A stretch of DNA of 64,000 bases from Hyphomonas neptunium ATCC 15444 (lineage in GTDB: Bacteria; Pseudomonadota; Alphaproteobacteria; Caulobacterales; Hyphomonadaceae), in assembly GCF_000013025.1 (NCBI RefSeq), contig NC_008358.1:992001-1056000 (forward strand). The letters are read 5' to 3'. Numbering within the stretch: the first letter of the stretch is position 1; every line of letters starts with the position of its first letter. Position numbers and translations under genes: made by a program. Positions 17,900 through 27,148 of this stretch are shown one piece after another. The notes beneath the pieces were generated by a model that was not told the origin of the DNA, ran no database searches, and saw nothing but the letters and a program-made list of their open reading frames with translations.

Positions 17900-18748
17900 T
17901 TACCTGAACAGCAGGAGCGGGATGGGGCAGGAGCGGATGAGCGATGTGGTGGTGGAGCCGATGATCAGGTTGCGGATGCGGGAATGGCCGTAGGCGCCCA
18001 TGATCAGGAGGTCTGCGCCGTCGCGTTCGGTTTCTTCGGCGATGAGTTTTTCGGCATGGCCGGGGGCGGCTTTTGCTGTGGCCTCATAGCCTGCCTGCGT
18101 GAGGCGGGCGGCGGCGGCAGTGCCCGCTTTGGCGAGGTCTGAGCCGGGGTCTGTGACGCTGAAGACGGTGATGTGCGGGCGGTCTGCCAGCGGGGTCTGG
18201 ACGAGGCTGTCGAGGGCCTTGCGGGCGCTGACGCCGTCGTCAAACGCGAACACGGCGTGGCTGATCGGCTTGAAGGCGCGGCTGGCAATGAGGACAGGCT
18301 TGTGGACGGCGCGCACGACACGCTCAAGATTTGAGCCGAGGTGGAGCTTTTCAAAGTCTGCGCCTTCGCCGCGCTTGCCCATGATGATGAGATCCCCGGC
18401 GCGTTTGACGAGAGAGTCGGCGATCTCGCCGGTGCGCAGGGCGAGGCTGGCATTCTCAATGCCCTGACTTTGAAGCCGCTCATGCGCAGCGTCCAGAATG
18501 GCGCGGCCGCGTTCCTTGGCGAGTTCGGCTGCGCGCGCGTCATGGGCGGCGAGTTCGTCCAGCAGCGTGGAGCGGGCACCGAGGCCGATGGAGCCGGAGA
18601 GATCGGCGGGGAAGGAGCTGCTGCGGCGCGTGTTGAGGACATGGAGCAGCTCGATGTCGCCGCCATACTGGCGGGCGGCCCAGGCGGCGTGATCGCAGAC
18701 GCTGTGGGTGTAAACCGAGCCGTCGATGAGCGCGAGAATATGGGTCAT
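17900..18748 (-). CDS. Tandem-domain universal stress protein
   Basis: A 282-aa cytoplasmic protein with two UspA domains. The second has a canonical ATP-binding signature G-2X-G-9X-GS (MGAYGHSRIRNLIIGST). In the first domain the spacing is ten residues (GKRGEGADFEKLHLGSN), so nucleotide binding there may differ. It starts 12 bases after the SulP transporter gene on the same strand. USP genes often sit beside SulP transporters, suggesting that the protein modulates transport or responds to anion status; this is inference. Confidence 0.92.
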   Translation of the reverse strand: MTHILALIDGSVYTHSVCDHAAWAARQYGGDIELLHVLNTRRSSSFPADLSGSIGLGARSTLLDELAAHDARAAELAKERGRAILDAAHERLQSQGIENASLALRTGEIADSLVKRAGDLIIMGKRGEGADFEKLHLGSNLERVVRAVHKPVLIASRAFKPISHAVFAFDDGVSARKALDSLVQTPLADRPHITVFSVTDPGSDLAKAGTAAAARLTQAGYEATAKAAPGHAEKLIAEETERDGADLLIMGAYGHSRIRNLIIGSTTTSLIRSCPIPLLLFR

Positions 18749-18760
18749 GTCTGTTCCTCC

Positions 18761-20251
18761 CTAGTGCGACATCAGCTTGTCGAGCGCGCCGGGTTTGTCG
18801 TGGATGGCGAGCTTGTCGACGATGGTTTCGCTGGCTTCGTTGAGGCCTATGATCTCGACTTTAGCACCTTCACGGCGGAATTTCAGCACGATCATGTCGA
18901 GCGCGGCCACGCTGGAAATGTCCCAGATATGGGCCTCGCTGACATCAATGATCACTTCGTCGAGGGCTTCCTTGAGATCAAAGGAGGCGTTGAAGGCTTC
19001 CACCGAGGCAAAGAAGACCTGGCCTTCGACCTTGTAGCGGCGGATGCGGCCATCTTCAGACACGGTCGAGGTGACCTTGAAGATCTGCGAGATCTTGCCC
19101 GCAAAGAACACGCCGGAGAGGAGCACGCCGATCAGCACACCGATGGCGAGGTTGTGGCTGAGGATGACGCCCGCGACGGTGGCGAGCATGACGAGGGAGG
19201 AGCTGCGCGGGTGGACGCGCAGGTTTTTCAGCGACGACCAGCTGAATGTGCCGATGGACACCATGATCATGATGGCGACGAGGGCGGCCATCGGGATGCG
19301 GCTGACCCAATCGCTGACCAGGAGAATCATCAGCATCAGGAATAGGCCCGCAGACAGCGTGGAGAGGCGGCCCCGGCCGCCGGATTTGATGTTGATGATC
19401 GACTGGCCGATCATGGCGCAACCGGCCATGCCGCCGAAGAAGCCTGTCACTGTGTTGGCAACGCCCTGGCCGACGCATTCGCGATTGCGGTCGCTGGGCG
19501 TGTCGGTGAGTTCATCGACGATGGTGGCGGTCATCAGGGATTCGAGAAGACCGACGACCGCAACGGCGAGCGCGTAGGGGAAGATGATCTGCAGGGTTTC
19601 GAAGGTGAGCGGGATGTCCGGGAGAAGGAACATCGGCAAGGTGGAGGGGAGCTCGCCCATATCGCCGACCGTGCGGATGTCGAGGCCAAAGCCGATGGCA
19701 ATGGCGGAGAGGGCGAGGATGCAGATGAGCGGCGAGGGGATGGCGCGGGTGACCATCGGGAAGAGGTAAATGATCGCCAGGCCAAGCGCGACCAGAGGAT
19801 AGGTCAGCATCGGCACGCCGATAAGCTCGGGAATCTGGGCCATGAAGATGAGGATGGCGAGGGCGTTGACGAAGCCCGTGAGCACTGAGCGCGAGACAAA
19901 GCGCATGTATTGGCCGAGCTTCAGGAAGCCCGCAGCGATCTGAAGGAGGCCTGCGAGGACTGTGGTGGCGAGGAGATATTCGAGGCCGTAATCGCGCACC
20001 AGCGTGACCATCAGGACGGCTGTGGCGGCGGTGGCGGCGGAGATCATGCCGGGGCGCCCGCCGACGATGGCGGTGATGACGGCGATGGAGAAGGAGGCGT
20101 AGAGGCCGACCCGAGGGTCAACGCCCGCAATGATCGAGAAGGCGATGGCCTCTGGAATGAGCGCGAGGGCCACAACGAGACCGGCCAGCAGGTCGGCGCG
20201 AATGTTGAAGAACCATGTCTCTTTGAAAGACTGGAAGCTGAGTGCTGACAT
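18761..20251 (-). CDS. SulP family anion transporter with STAS domain
   Basis: A 496-aa inner-membrane transporter. The N-terminal [18 protein letters not shown] is the SulP signature, followed by about 12 helices. A cytoplasmic STAS domain lies at about residues 390-490 ([26 protein letters not shown], where the conserved Asp-Ile-Ser-Ser marks the STAS loop). SulP proteins carry sulfate, bicarbonate or dicarboxylates, and the ion here is not determinable. A strong hairpin lies in the leader 36 bases upstream of the start. It forms an operon with the universal stress protein. Confidence 0.93.
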   Translation of the reverse strand: MSALSFQSFKETWFFNIRADLLAGLVVALALIPEAIAFSIIAGVDPRVGLYASFSIAVITAIVGGRPGMISAATAATAVLMVTLVRDYGLEYLLATTVLAGLLQIAAGFLKLGQYMRFVSRSVLTGFVNALAILIFMAQIPELIGVPMLTYPLVALGLAIIYLFPMVTRAIPSPLICILALSAIAIGFGLDIRTVGDMGELPSTLPMFLLPDIPLTFETLQIIFPYALAVAVVGLLESLMTATIVDELTDTPSDRNRECVGQGVANTVTGFFGGMAGCAMIGQSIINIKSGGRGRLSTLSAGLFLMLMILLVSDWVSRIPMAALVAIMIMVSIGTFSWSSLKNLRVHPRSSSLVMLATVAGVILSHNLAIGVLIGVLLSGVFFAGKISQIFKVTSTVSEDGRIRRYKVEGQVFFASVEAFNASFDLKEALDEVIIDVSEAHIWDISSVAALDMIVLKFRREGAKVEIIGLNEASETIVDKLAIHDKPGALDKLMSH

Positions 20252-20286
20252 TTGAATTCACATCCGGAATGAGCGGCGGGCTCCTA

Positions 20287-20308
20287 CTGCGAGGTCCGGG
20301 CCTCGCAG
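20287..20308. promoter_or_regulatory. Inverted repeat in the leader of the SulP-USP operon
   Basis: CTGCGAGG and CCTCGCAG, perfect eight-base arms around TCCGGG. It ends 36 bases upstream of the SulP start codon. It could be an operator or an RNA hairpin affecting translation. It matches no riboswitch class that I recognise. Confidence 0.4.
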
Positions 20309-20433
20309 GCGACTCCAAGCCGGCGCTGAAAGATCGGGCGCCGATGCGGGCAAATGCCCTTCATGCTGCGGCGCAACAGGGCGGCGTGTACTGTGTTTTG
20401 GTGGGGGTCGCAAGCCTGTCGAGGGACCGTGGT

Positions 20434-20844
20434 TCAGGCGCCAGCGGCTGCGCGGGCTGCGTAATATCCGGCTACGGAGGCAATGCCGGTGAGCACCGTG
20501 CCCCAGACGAGATCCACCAATGTCATCATGAGCGGCCAATTGCGCAGGGTCGCGAGATTGGTCAGATCATAGGTCGCGTAGCAGAGAAAACCGAGGAAGG
20601 CGCCTGCGCCGAGCGCGGCCCAGACGCTTTCGGCCCGAACCGCAGGCAGGACGGCGAATACGAGAATGCCTGTTACCATGATCAGATAGAAAGCAATGGC
20701 TGCGGGAATGTTGACGGTGTCTGCACGCAGGGCGCCCATCTGGCTGCGATAAAAGCCATCGGCGACCCGCCCGAGCCAGATAAGATCGATAATGGCAAAG
20801 GCGACCGCGATCCCTGCCCAACCGGCAATTACTGTTTTCAACAT
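20434..20844 (-). CDS. DUF2177 family membrane protein
   Basis: A 136-aa protein with four predicted helices. AIIDLIWLGRVADGFYR in the first loop and YATYDLTNLATLRNWP in the third match the DUF2177 family, inner-membrane proteins of unknown function. It stands alone on the minus strand, 182 bases upstream of the SulP gene. Confidence 0.82.
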   Translation of the reverse strand: MLKTVIAGWAGIAVAFAIIDLIWLGRVADGFYRSQMGALRADTVNIPAAIAFYLIMVTGILVFAVLPAVRAESVWAALGAGAFLGFLCYATYDLTNLATLRNWPLMMTLVDLVWGTVLTGIASVAGYYAARAAAGA

Positions 20845-20999
20845 TGGAATGGCCTTCGCTCTCGTTTGCCTGCGATTGGCGCTGCGCGGACGGATAATCG
20901 GCGGGATACTCGAATAGCGCTTGAACGTTGCGGGGCGCGGATGGTTCCGGCGGCGGGGGCGCCGGGGGGCGGATTTACCATCTAAGGGGCTGAAAACCT

Positions 21000-21073
21000 T
21001 GGAGCGGGTGAAGGGAATCGAACCCTCGTCGTAAGCTTGGGAAGCTTCTGCTCTACCATTGAGCTACACCCGC
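21000..21073 (-). tRNA. tRNA-Gly (anticodon CCC)
   Basis: A 74-nt tRNA on the minus strand. Acceptor GCGGGTG pairs with CACCCGC, the D arm is GCTC...GAGC, the anticodon loop TTCCCAA gives CCC, the T loop contains TTCGATT, and CCA is encoded. The outermost anticodon-stem pair is a G-A mismatch. Confidence 0.94.
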
Positions 21074-21178
21074 GCGCGGGGTGTATTTGACGGCTAACGC
21101 GGTGGCGCGCAAGGGGGCGTTCTGCCGTTATGGCAACTAGGCTGGCGTATTTTGCTGCCTCCGCGTAAAAGGCCGCGC

Positions 21179-21562
21179 ATGAACGGATTTCTTCTCGTTG
21201 CTCTGGGCGGCGCCATTGGCGCGAGCCTGCGCCATGGCGTGGGGCTGGTGGCTGTGCGCCATCTGCCGCTCGGCTGGCCGTGGGGGACGAGTTTTGTGAA
21301 TATCGCGGGCAGCCTGGCGATGGGCCTGCTGGCCGGATGGCTGGCGCTGAAGGCGGAAGGGGCGAGCCAGGAGGCGCGGCTTTTCCTCGCCACCGGCGTG
21401 CTGGGCGGGTTCACGACGTTTTCGGCATTTTCACTTGAGGTCGCCACTATGCTGCGCTCGGGCGAGACCTTGAAGGCCGGGCTTTATGCCGGGGTTTCGG
21501 TTCTGCTTGGCGTTTCGGCCCTCTTTATCGGCCTCTGGATGGCCCGCAGGATATTCGCATGA
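21179..21562 (+). CDS. crcB: CrcB/Fluc fluoride ion channel
   Basis: A 127-aa, four-helix protein that exports fluoride across the inner membrane as a dual-topology dimer. The conserved Asn is in GTSFVNIAGS, and the pore-lining phenylalanine segment is LGGFTTFSAFS. The start at MNGFLLVALGG removes an unlikely upstream extension. The stop overlaps the next start (ATGA), so it is co-translated with the pseudouridine synthase. I see no fluoride riboswitch upstream. Confidence 0.95.
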   Translation: MNGFLLVALGGAIGASLRHGVGLVAVRHLPLGWPWGTSFVNIAGSLAMGLLAGWLALKAEGASQEARLFLATGVLGGFTTFSAFSLEVATMLRSGETLKAGLYAGVSVLLGVSALFIGLWMARRIFA

Positions 21563-22608
21563 GCGGACAGATTATTACCGAAACCGTGTCGGACAAGGAA
21601 ACCGGCGCGCGCCTTGACCGTTGGATCAAGCGGCGCATGAACGCGACGCAGGGTCAGGTGGAGAAACTGCTCCGCACCGGGCAGATCCGCGTCAATGGCA
21701 GCCGGGCAAAAGCCAACACGCGGCTGGTGACGGCCGATGAAGTGCGCTTCCCGATCTTTGCGGCCGAGGATGCCGGGGCGCGCAAGGCGGCAAACGCCAA
21801 GCAGATTTCCGAGGAAGACCGCGAGTTTCTCCGCTCGATCATCATCCATGAGGATGATGACATGCTGGCGATCAACAAGCCCGCCGGCCTCGCCGTACAG
21901 GGTGGCTCCGGACAGGGGCGGCATGTGGACGGGCTGATTGCGGGCATGGATGTGGACGGGCACCGGCCCGTGCTGGTGCACAGGCTGGACAAGGACACGT
22001 CCGGCGTTCTGCTGCTGGCCAAGCATCCGGCGGCAGCGGCGCGGCTGACCGAGCTGTTTCGCAGCCGGGAGATGGACAAGGTTTACTGGGCGGTGACGGT
22101 CGGCGTGCCGAGCCCGCAGGCGGGTCAGATCCGCTGCTGGATGGTGAAGGGCGTGCCCGACATCAACGAGCCTTCGGGCTATCGCCCGGTGGACCCTTAC
22201 GCCACAAAGCGCCGGGATGGTGACCGTGAACGGATGATCCGTTCGGCGCAGGGCGTTGAGGGCGCGCGCCATTCGATCACGGATTATGTGGTGGTATCGA
22301 CCGCTGGCCCGAAGGCTGCCTGGGTGGCGATGCGGCCCGAAACCGGCCGGATGCACCAGCTGCGCTTTCACATGCTGGAGATGAACACCTCCATCCTGGG
22401 CGACTATAAATACAAGTCTCGCCGCGAAGTGCCACAGGGGCTCGCCGAAGGGCTGCACCTGCACGCCCGCGCGCTGATCATTCCGCGCGAGCATGGCAAG
22501 CCTATCAAGATTGTCGCGCCGCTGCCCCCGCATATGAAAGAGACGTTCGAGACGCTGGGCTTCCTCGAGCAGGAAGCGGGCAAAGATCCGCTGGCGCCCT
22601 TTATCTGA
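21559..22608 (+). CDS. RluC/RluD-type 23S rRNA pseudouridine synthase
   Basis: A 349-aa enzyme that isomerises uridine to pseudouridine in large-subunit rRNA. An N-terminal S4 RNA-binding domain spans about residues 15-75 (ARLDRWIKRRM, GQIRVNGSRAK). The catalytic domain has VLVHRLDKDTSGVLL with the nucleophilic Asp, INKPAGLAVQGG upstream and RPETGRMHQLRFH downstream. The target is probably that of RluC. Coupled by overlap to crcB and two bases upstream of the HAD phosphatase gene. Confidence 0.94.
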   Translation: MSGQIITETVSDKETGARLDRWIKRRMNATQGQVEKLLRTGQIRVNGSRAKANTRLVTADEVRFPIFAAEDAGARKAANAKQISEEDREFLRSIIIHEDDDMLAINKPAGLAVQGGSGQGRHVDGLIAGMDVDGHRPVLVHRLDKDTSGVLLLAKHPAAAARLTELFRSREMDKVYWAVTVGVPSPQAGQIRCWMVKGVPDINEPSGYRPVDPYATKRRDGDRERMIRSAQGVEGARHSITDYVVVSTAGPKAAWVAMRPETGRMHQLRFHMLEMNTSILGDYKYKSRREVPQGLAEGLHLHARALIIPREHGKPIKIVAPLPPHMKETFETLGFLEQEAGKDPLAPFI

Positions 22609-22610
22609 CG

Positions 22611-23324
22611 ATGACGGAGCTGCGCCTTGCCATCTGGGACGTGGACGGAACGCTGGTGGACAGCCGCGACGTGATCCAGGCGTGTATGGAAACGGCGTTT
22701 CGCGGCGCGGGCCTTCCGCCGCCGGAATATGATGCGACGCGGCGGATTGTGGGGCTGAGCCTGGGTGAGGCTCTGGGCACGCTGGCCCCGCCCGATATTG
22801 GCGCAGACCAGCTGGCGGCGCTGGTGGAGGCGTATAAGCAGTCCTTCGTGACGCACCGCACGGCGCCGGGCTATCATGAGCCGCTGTATGACGGGGCGAT
22901 TGAGCTGCTGGATCAGCTGAAAGCCGATGGCTGGCTGATGGCGGTGGCGACGGGCAAGTCTCACCGGGGCGTCGACGCGCTGTTCGAGAAGCACAATCTG
23001 CGCAGCTATTTCGACACCGTATGGTGCGCCGATGACGGGCCGGGCAAGCCCCATCCCTTCATGGTGGAGCAGGCGATGGGGGCGCTGGGATGCGCGCCGC
23101 AGGAGAGCCTGATGATTGGCGACGCCATCCACGACATGGCGATGGGCAAGGCGGCGGGCGTGCGGGCGCTGGGGGTCAGCTGGGGCTTTGGCCGGGCTGA
23201 CGAACTGGCGTCGGCAGGGGCGGACGAAATCCACCATGATTTCCGGACACTGACGCAGAGTCTGAAGGCATTTGCGGAAATCCGGCCGGTAAAAGCGCCC
23301 GGCGTGAACGAAGCCACAGGCTGA
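22611..23324 (+). CDS. HAD-superfamily phosphatase, phosphoglycolate phosphatase-like
   Basis: A 237-aa cytoplasmic hydrolase. Motif I is WDVDGTLVDS (nucleophile and acid Asp near residues 10 and 12), motif II is VATGKSHRGVD, motif III is around GPGKPHPFM, and motif IV is MIGDAIHDMAMG. The helical cap between motifs I and II is of subfamily IA, as in Gph. The gene is often found next to rluC in alphaproteobacteria. Substrate specificity is unproven. Confidence 0.92.
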   Translation: MTELRLAIWDVDGTLVDSRDVIQACMETAFRGAGLPPPEYDATRRIVGLSLGEALGTLAPPDIGADQLAALVEAYKQSFVTHRTAPGYHEPLYDGAIELLDQLKADGWLMAVATGKSHRGVDALFEKHNLRSYFDTVWCADDGPGKPHPFMVEQAMGALGCAPQESLMIGDAIHDMAMGKAAGVRALGVSWGFGRADELASAGADEIHHDFRTLTQSLKAFAEIRPVKAPGVNEATG

Positions 23325-23461
23325 ACAGGCGGCCCGCTGTTTTGAGCGGCGACCTGAACATTTTTACACATTCTTAGGAACAACAGGCGCAATCGGCGCG
23401 TTGTGGGAAAGACGGTCGCCAGATGGTGGGCCGCGGTGGGCAAAGCGTAATTGATCGTATC

Positions 23462-23908
23462 ATGAAGACCTTGAAGATAGAGTTGGCAATTGCCGGGGCT
23501 GCCCTCTTCGCGCTGGGCGCTTTCATGGCTACGCGGCCCCAGGAGGCCGAAGCGGTGCAGACTTCGGGTCTGACGCAGTTCACCCAGGCGGACTATGCCG
23601 CATTCAATCGCAATTTCGAGATGGACGGGGCCACCTGCAAGGTGGGCCTGGAGCGCGATCGCATCTGTTTTGGCGGCTCCCCGGTTGAGGGCATCCTGAT
23701 GCCGGGCATGACCCTGCCGGCGGATGTGCCGATGGTGGGCGCCGAGTTCCGCGTGATCCTGTTCACCGAGCTGAAATCGGAAAGCCTGCGCACGGTGCGG
23801 TTTGGCCGGTCGCTTGCGCTGGTCGAGCCGCAAAGCCGCTATGTGCAGGACGTGCTGGACCTGTCTGCGCCGACCTTTGAAAAGGCGCGCAAGACGGCGG
23901 TTAACTGA
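23462..23908 (+). CDS. Hypothetical membrane-anchored or exported protein
   Basis: A 148-aa protein with an N-terminal hydrophobic segment (IELAIAGAALFALGAFMA), then a soluble part with two cysteines about ten residues apart (GATCKVG, DRICFGG) that could form a disulfide. The start at MKTLKIEL is preferred over an upstream ATG that would bury the hydrophobic segment. It matches no family I recognise. It lies between the HAD phosphatase and the ATP12 gene on the same strand and may be co-transcribed. Confidence 0.7.
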   Translation: MKTLKIELAIAGAALFALGAFMATRPQEAEAVQTSGLTQFTQADYAAFNRNFEMDGATCKVGLERDRICFGGSPVEGILMPGMTLPADVPMVGAEFRVILFTELKSESLRTVRFGRSLALVEPQSRYVQDVLDLSAPTFEKARKTAVN

Positions 23909-23971
23909 CGCCAGCCTTGAGGTCAGCGGGGCGGGCTTGGAAGCACGCGCTGTTCGTCGTAAAGGCTGCGC

Positions 23972-24700
23972 ATGAGCGACAAACCTTCCGCCTTTGAGCA
24001 TCCCAAACGTTTTTACACAGACGTGACCGCCGAACCCGCCGAGGGGGGAGGCTGGCAAATCCTGCTGGATGGCCGCAGCGTGAAGACGCCGGGGCGCGCG
24101 CTGCTGCGCCTGCCGACTGAGGCGCTGGCGCAGGAAGTGGCCGAGGAATGGGCTGAACAGCAGACCTACATCCACCTGATCGGTATGCATCTGACGCGGC
24201 TGGCCAATGTTGCCATCGACCGCACGCCGGAAATCCGTGAGGAAATGGCTGAGGAAGTCGCGCGTTATTGCGAGACCGACCTGCTGTGCCACATCGCCGA
24301 GGAACCGTTTGAGCTGGCGGCGCTGGAAGAAGCGCGCTGGCGGCCGGTGCTCGACTGGGCGGGGGAAAAGCTGGGCGTGATCCTGATGACGACCGAGGGC
24401 ATCATTGCTGCCCCGCAACCGGGCGCGTCTTTGCAGGCAGCGCGGGACTATGCCCTGGGGCTGGATGATTTCCGGCTGACGGCGCTGGTGTTTGCGTGCG
24501 GTGTGTTCGGCTCTGCTGTGCTGGCGATGGCGCTGGTTGAGGGGGCGCTGACGGCTGAGTCCGCCTTCCATCTCTCGCGCGTCGATGAGGACTGGCAGGC
24601 CCAGAAATGGGGCCAGGACGAAGAAGCCAAGGCTGCCGCCGATGCCAAGGAAATCGAGGCTGACGCGATTGGCCGCTGGCTGGACGGCCTGCAGGGCTGA
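23972..24700 (+). CDS. ATP12 family F1-ATPase assembly chaperone
   Basis: A 242-aa cytoplasmic protein related to ATP12, which in mitochondria binds the F1 alpha subunit before assembly. Signatures are KRFYTDVTAEP at the N terminus, LDGRSVKTPGRALLRLP, the LTRLANVAIDRTPE segment, ARYCETDLLCH, and a C-terminal SRVDEDWQAQKWG. This order and length fit the alphaproteobacterial family. Function in the bacterium is inferred from the mitochondrial homologue. Confidence 0.92.
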   Translation: MSDKPSAFEHPKRFYTDVTAEPAEGGGWQILLDGRSVKTPGRALLRLPTEALAQEVAEEWAEQQTYIHLIGMHLTRLANVAIDRTPEIREEMAEEVARYCETDLLCHIAEEPFELAALEEARWRPVLDWAGEKLGVILMTTEGIIAAPQPGASLQAARDYALGLDDFRLTALVFACGVFGSAVLAMALVEGALTAESAFHLSRVDEDWQAQKWGQDEEAKAAADAKEIEADAIGRWLDGLQG

Positions 24701-24795
24701 CGCTTGCGAAACTGACCGCCAGATGAACCGGGGTGGAACCGGGAATGAACGCGCGCTTCAGGGCCGGTTTGGCCGGGGCGTGGTTATCTGTTTCC

Positions 24796-25314
24796 ATGAT
24801 GAAGCCCATCAGAACTCTAGGAGCTGCCGTCGTTGCGCTTGCTGCGCCGGCACTCTTCGCCCTCCCGGCAGCCGCTGATGGCCCGCGCGGGACAATTGCC
24901 AAGATCGAGACGCCGCTGCTCGGCGCTCAGGTGACACTCAGCACGGGGTCGCGCTATGATCACCGCGATGACTTCCGCGGGCCCCGCTATAATGGCCGCA
25001 ATGAATGGGGCCAGACCGAGCGGCAGGTGAACCAGCTGACCCGCGACGCGGTGCAGGCCTGCCGGGCTGCGATCCGCACGGAAGGCCGCCGCGCCGGTTT
25101 CCATGAAGTCGACATCGACAATGACCATTGGGCGCGCCAGCTTGGCCCGAACGGTTTCCACGTCACCTTCAATGAGGTGGAGTTTGAAAACAGGCGGCGT
25201 GACATTGAAACGCGGGTGAGCTGTGAAGTGCGTCAGGGGCGCCTGGCGAGCGTCTCGGGCATTCCGCAAAACCGTGATTTCCGCAGGGGCCCGCCGCCGG
25301 GCCGCCGCTGGTAA
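24796..25314 (+). CDS. Hypothetical secreted protein
   Basis: About 172 aa. A clear signal peptide begins at tandem methionines (MMKPIRTLG), with a hydrophobic core and a likely cut after LPAAADG. The mature part is basic and arginine-rich, has two cysteines (VQACRAA, RVSCEV) and ends RRGPPPGRRW. An upstream in-frame ATG at 24733 is less likely because it would place the signal core too far in. No family recognised. It precedes pccB but is separated from it by 157 bases. Confidence 0.7.
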   Translation: MMKPIRTLGAAVVALAAPALFALPAAADGPRGTIAKIETPLLGAQVTLSTGSRYDHRDDFRGPRYNGRNEWGQTERQVNQLTRDAVQACRAAIRTEGRRAGFHEVDIDNDHWARQLGPNGFHVTFNEVEFENRRRDIETRVSCEVRQGRLASVSGIPQNRDFRRGPPPGRRW

Positions 25315-25470
25315 CGCAGCGTAACCCATCCCTTCAGCAGCGCGCCCCGGACATGGACCCTCCGGGGCGCATAGCTTTGTTGACCTTGCGCGAGCTTGCC
25401 AAGCGGCGCGGAGGGGCTATTCAGTCACGCGGAAACAGCAAAATCTGACGGATTGAAGGAGCAGCGCGGC

Positions 25471-27003
25471 ATGCACGATCTTATCGAGGCTCTGGAGCAG
25501 AAACGGGCCGACGCCCGCATTGGCGGCGGCCAGGCCCGCATCGACAGCCAGCATGCCAAGGGCAAGCTGACCGCGCGTGAGCGTATCCAGGTGTTGCTCG
25601 ATGAGGGCAGCTTTGAAGAATACGACATGTTCGTTGAGCATCGTTGCGCCGATTTCGGCATGGAAGAACAGAAGATTCCCGGCGACGGCGTCGTCACCGG
25701 CCATGGCACGATCAATGGCCGCCTCGTTTATGTGTTCTCCAAGGACTTCACCGTGTTTGGCGGCTCGCTCTCCCGCGCCCATGCCGAGAAGATCGTCAAG
25801 GTTCAGCAGGCCGCCGTGCGCAATGGCGCCCCCGTGATCGGTCTCTTTGATGCGGGCGGCGCGCGCATTCAGGAGGGCGTTGATTCGCTCGCCGGCTATG
25901 CCGACATCTTCATGGAAAACGTGCTCTCCTCCGGCGTGATCCCGCAGATCTCCGTCATCATGGGCCCCTGCGCCGGCGGCGACGTTTATTCCCCCGCGAT
26001 GACCGACTTCATCTTCATGGTGAAGGACACCTCCTACATGTATGTGACGGGTCCGGACGTTGTGAAGACCGTGACGAACGAAGAAGTGACCCACGAGACC
26101 CTCGGCGGCGCATCTGTGCATGCCAAGAAGTCCGGCGTTGTGGACGGCGCCTTCGAGAACGACATCGAGGCGCTGACCCAGATCCGCCGCCTGATCGACT
26201 ATCTGCCCGCCTCCAATCGCGACAAGCCGCCCATTCGGCCTGTGCATGACGCGTTTGACCGCGCCGAGGCGAGCCTTGACACGCTGGTGCCGCCCAATCC
26301 GAACACGCCCTATGACATGAAAGAGCTGATCACCAAGGTGGTCGATGAGGGCGATTTCTTTGAGATCAGCCCGCAATTTGGCGGCAACATCCTCTGCGGC
26401 TTTGGCCGCATCGAAGGCTCGACCGTGGGCGTGGTGGCAAACCAGCCGATGACGCTGGCGGGCGTTCTGGACATTGACGCCAGCCGCAAGGCGGCGCGGT
26501 TTGTGCGCTTCTGCGACTGTTTCAATATTCCCCTGGTCACCTTCGTGGACGTGCCGGGCTTCATGCCGGGCACGAAGCAGGAGTATGGCGGTCTCATCAA
26601 GCACGGCGCGAAGCTGCTGTTTGCGTATGCCGAGGCGACTGTTCCGAAAGTGACCGTCATTACACGGAAGGCCTATGGCGGCGCGTATGACGTGATGAGC
26701 TCCAAGCATTTGCGCGGCGACGTGAACTATGCCTGGCCAACGGCAGAGATCGCCGTGATGGGTGCCAAGGGCGCGGTCGAGATCATCTTCCGCAAGGAAG
26801 CCGGCGACCCGGAAAAGCTGGCCGCGCGCACCAAGGAATACGAAACCAACTTCGCCAACCCCTATGTGGCTGCGAAGCGGGGCTATATCGACGACATCAT
26901 CATGCCCCACAACACCCGCAAGCGGATCGCCAACTCCCTCCGTACGCTGAAGAACAAATCTCTCAGCAATCCGTGGAAAAAGCACGATAATATTCCGCTT
27001 TAG
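25471..27003 (+). CDS. pccB: Propionyl-CoA carboxylase beta (carboxyltransferase) subunit
   Basis: A 510-aa biotin-dependent carboxyltransferase subunit that moves carboxyl from biotin to propionyl-CoA to give methylmalonyl-CoA. The N-terminal acyl-CoA binding half contains [17 protein letters not shown] and [15 protein letters not shown]. The C-terminal half contains [13 protein letters not shown] and [13 protein letters not shown]. Both oxyanion-hole regions are present. The start at [12 protein letters not shown] has an AAGGAG site upstream. The alpha subunit (pccA) is not in the window. Confidence 0.96.
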   Translation: MHDLIEALEQKRADARIGGGQARIDSQHAKGKLTARERIQVLLDEGSFEEYDMFVEHRCADFGMEEQKIPGDGVVTGHGTINGRLVYVFSKDFTVFGGSLSRAHAEKIVKVQQAAVRNGAPVIGLFDAGGARIQEGVDSLAGYADIFMENVLSSGVIPQISVIMGPCAGGDVYSPAMTDFIFMVKDTSYMYVTGPDVVKTVTNEEVTHETLGGASVHAKKSGVVDGAFENDIEALTQIRRLIDYLPASNRDKPPIRPVHDAFDRAEASLDTLVPPNPNTPYDMKELITKVVDEGDFFEISPQFGGNILCGFGRIEGSTVGVVANQPMTLAGVLDIDASRKAARFVRFCDCFNIPLVTFVDVPGFMPGTKQEYGGLIKHGAKLLFAYAEATVPKVTVITRKAYGGAYDVMSSKHLRGDVNYAWPTAEIAVMGAKGAVEIIFRKEAGDPEKLAARTKEYETNFANPYVAAKRGYIDDIIMPHNTRKRIANSLRTLKNKSLSNPWKKHDNIPL

Positions 27004-27017
27004 GAAATGGTGAGAGT

Positions 27018-27048
27018 AGGGTGGGTTGAGCGGAGCGAGACCCACCCT
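27018..27048. repeat. REP-like intergenic palindrome
   Basis: Perfect nine-base arms AGGGTGGGT and ACCCACCCT around TGAGCGGAGCGAG, 15 bases after pccB. This GGTGGGTT...ACCCACC form recalls interspersed palindromic elements seen in many proteobacterial genomes. It may also help end the pccB transcript. Confidence 0.6.
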
Positions 27049-27148
27049 GCGATTTACGGCAGACCTTCCCACCTCCGCCCCAATGTGCCACCAATGCCTC
27101 TAAACAGGCCGCGCCCTTATGGTGTAGCGGCAGCAGGGAGGAATTGGG

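Noticed and set aside
21074..21178. Fluoride riboswitch upstream of crcB
   Set aside because: I looked for the conserved GGNGAUGG start and the CUGAUGACUCCU end and did not find them.
23006..24571. 521-codon minus-strand frame opposite the HAD and ATP12 genes
   Set aside because: Antisense shadow crossing three genes, no recognisable motif.
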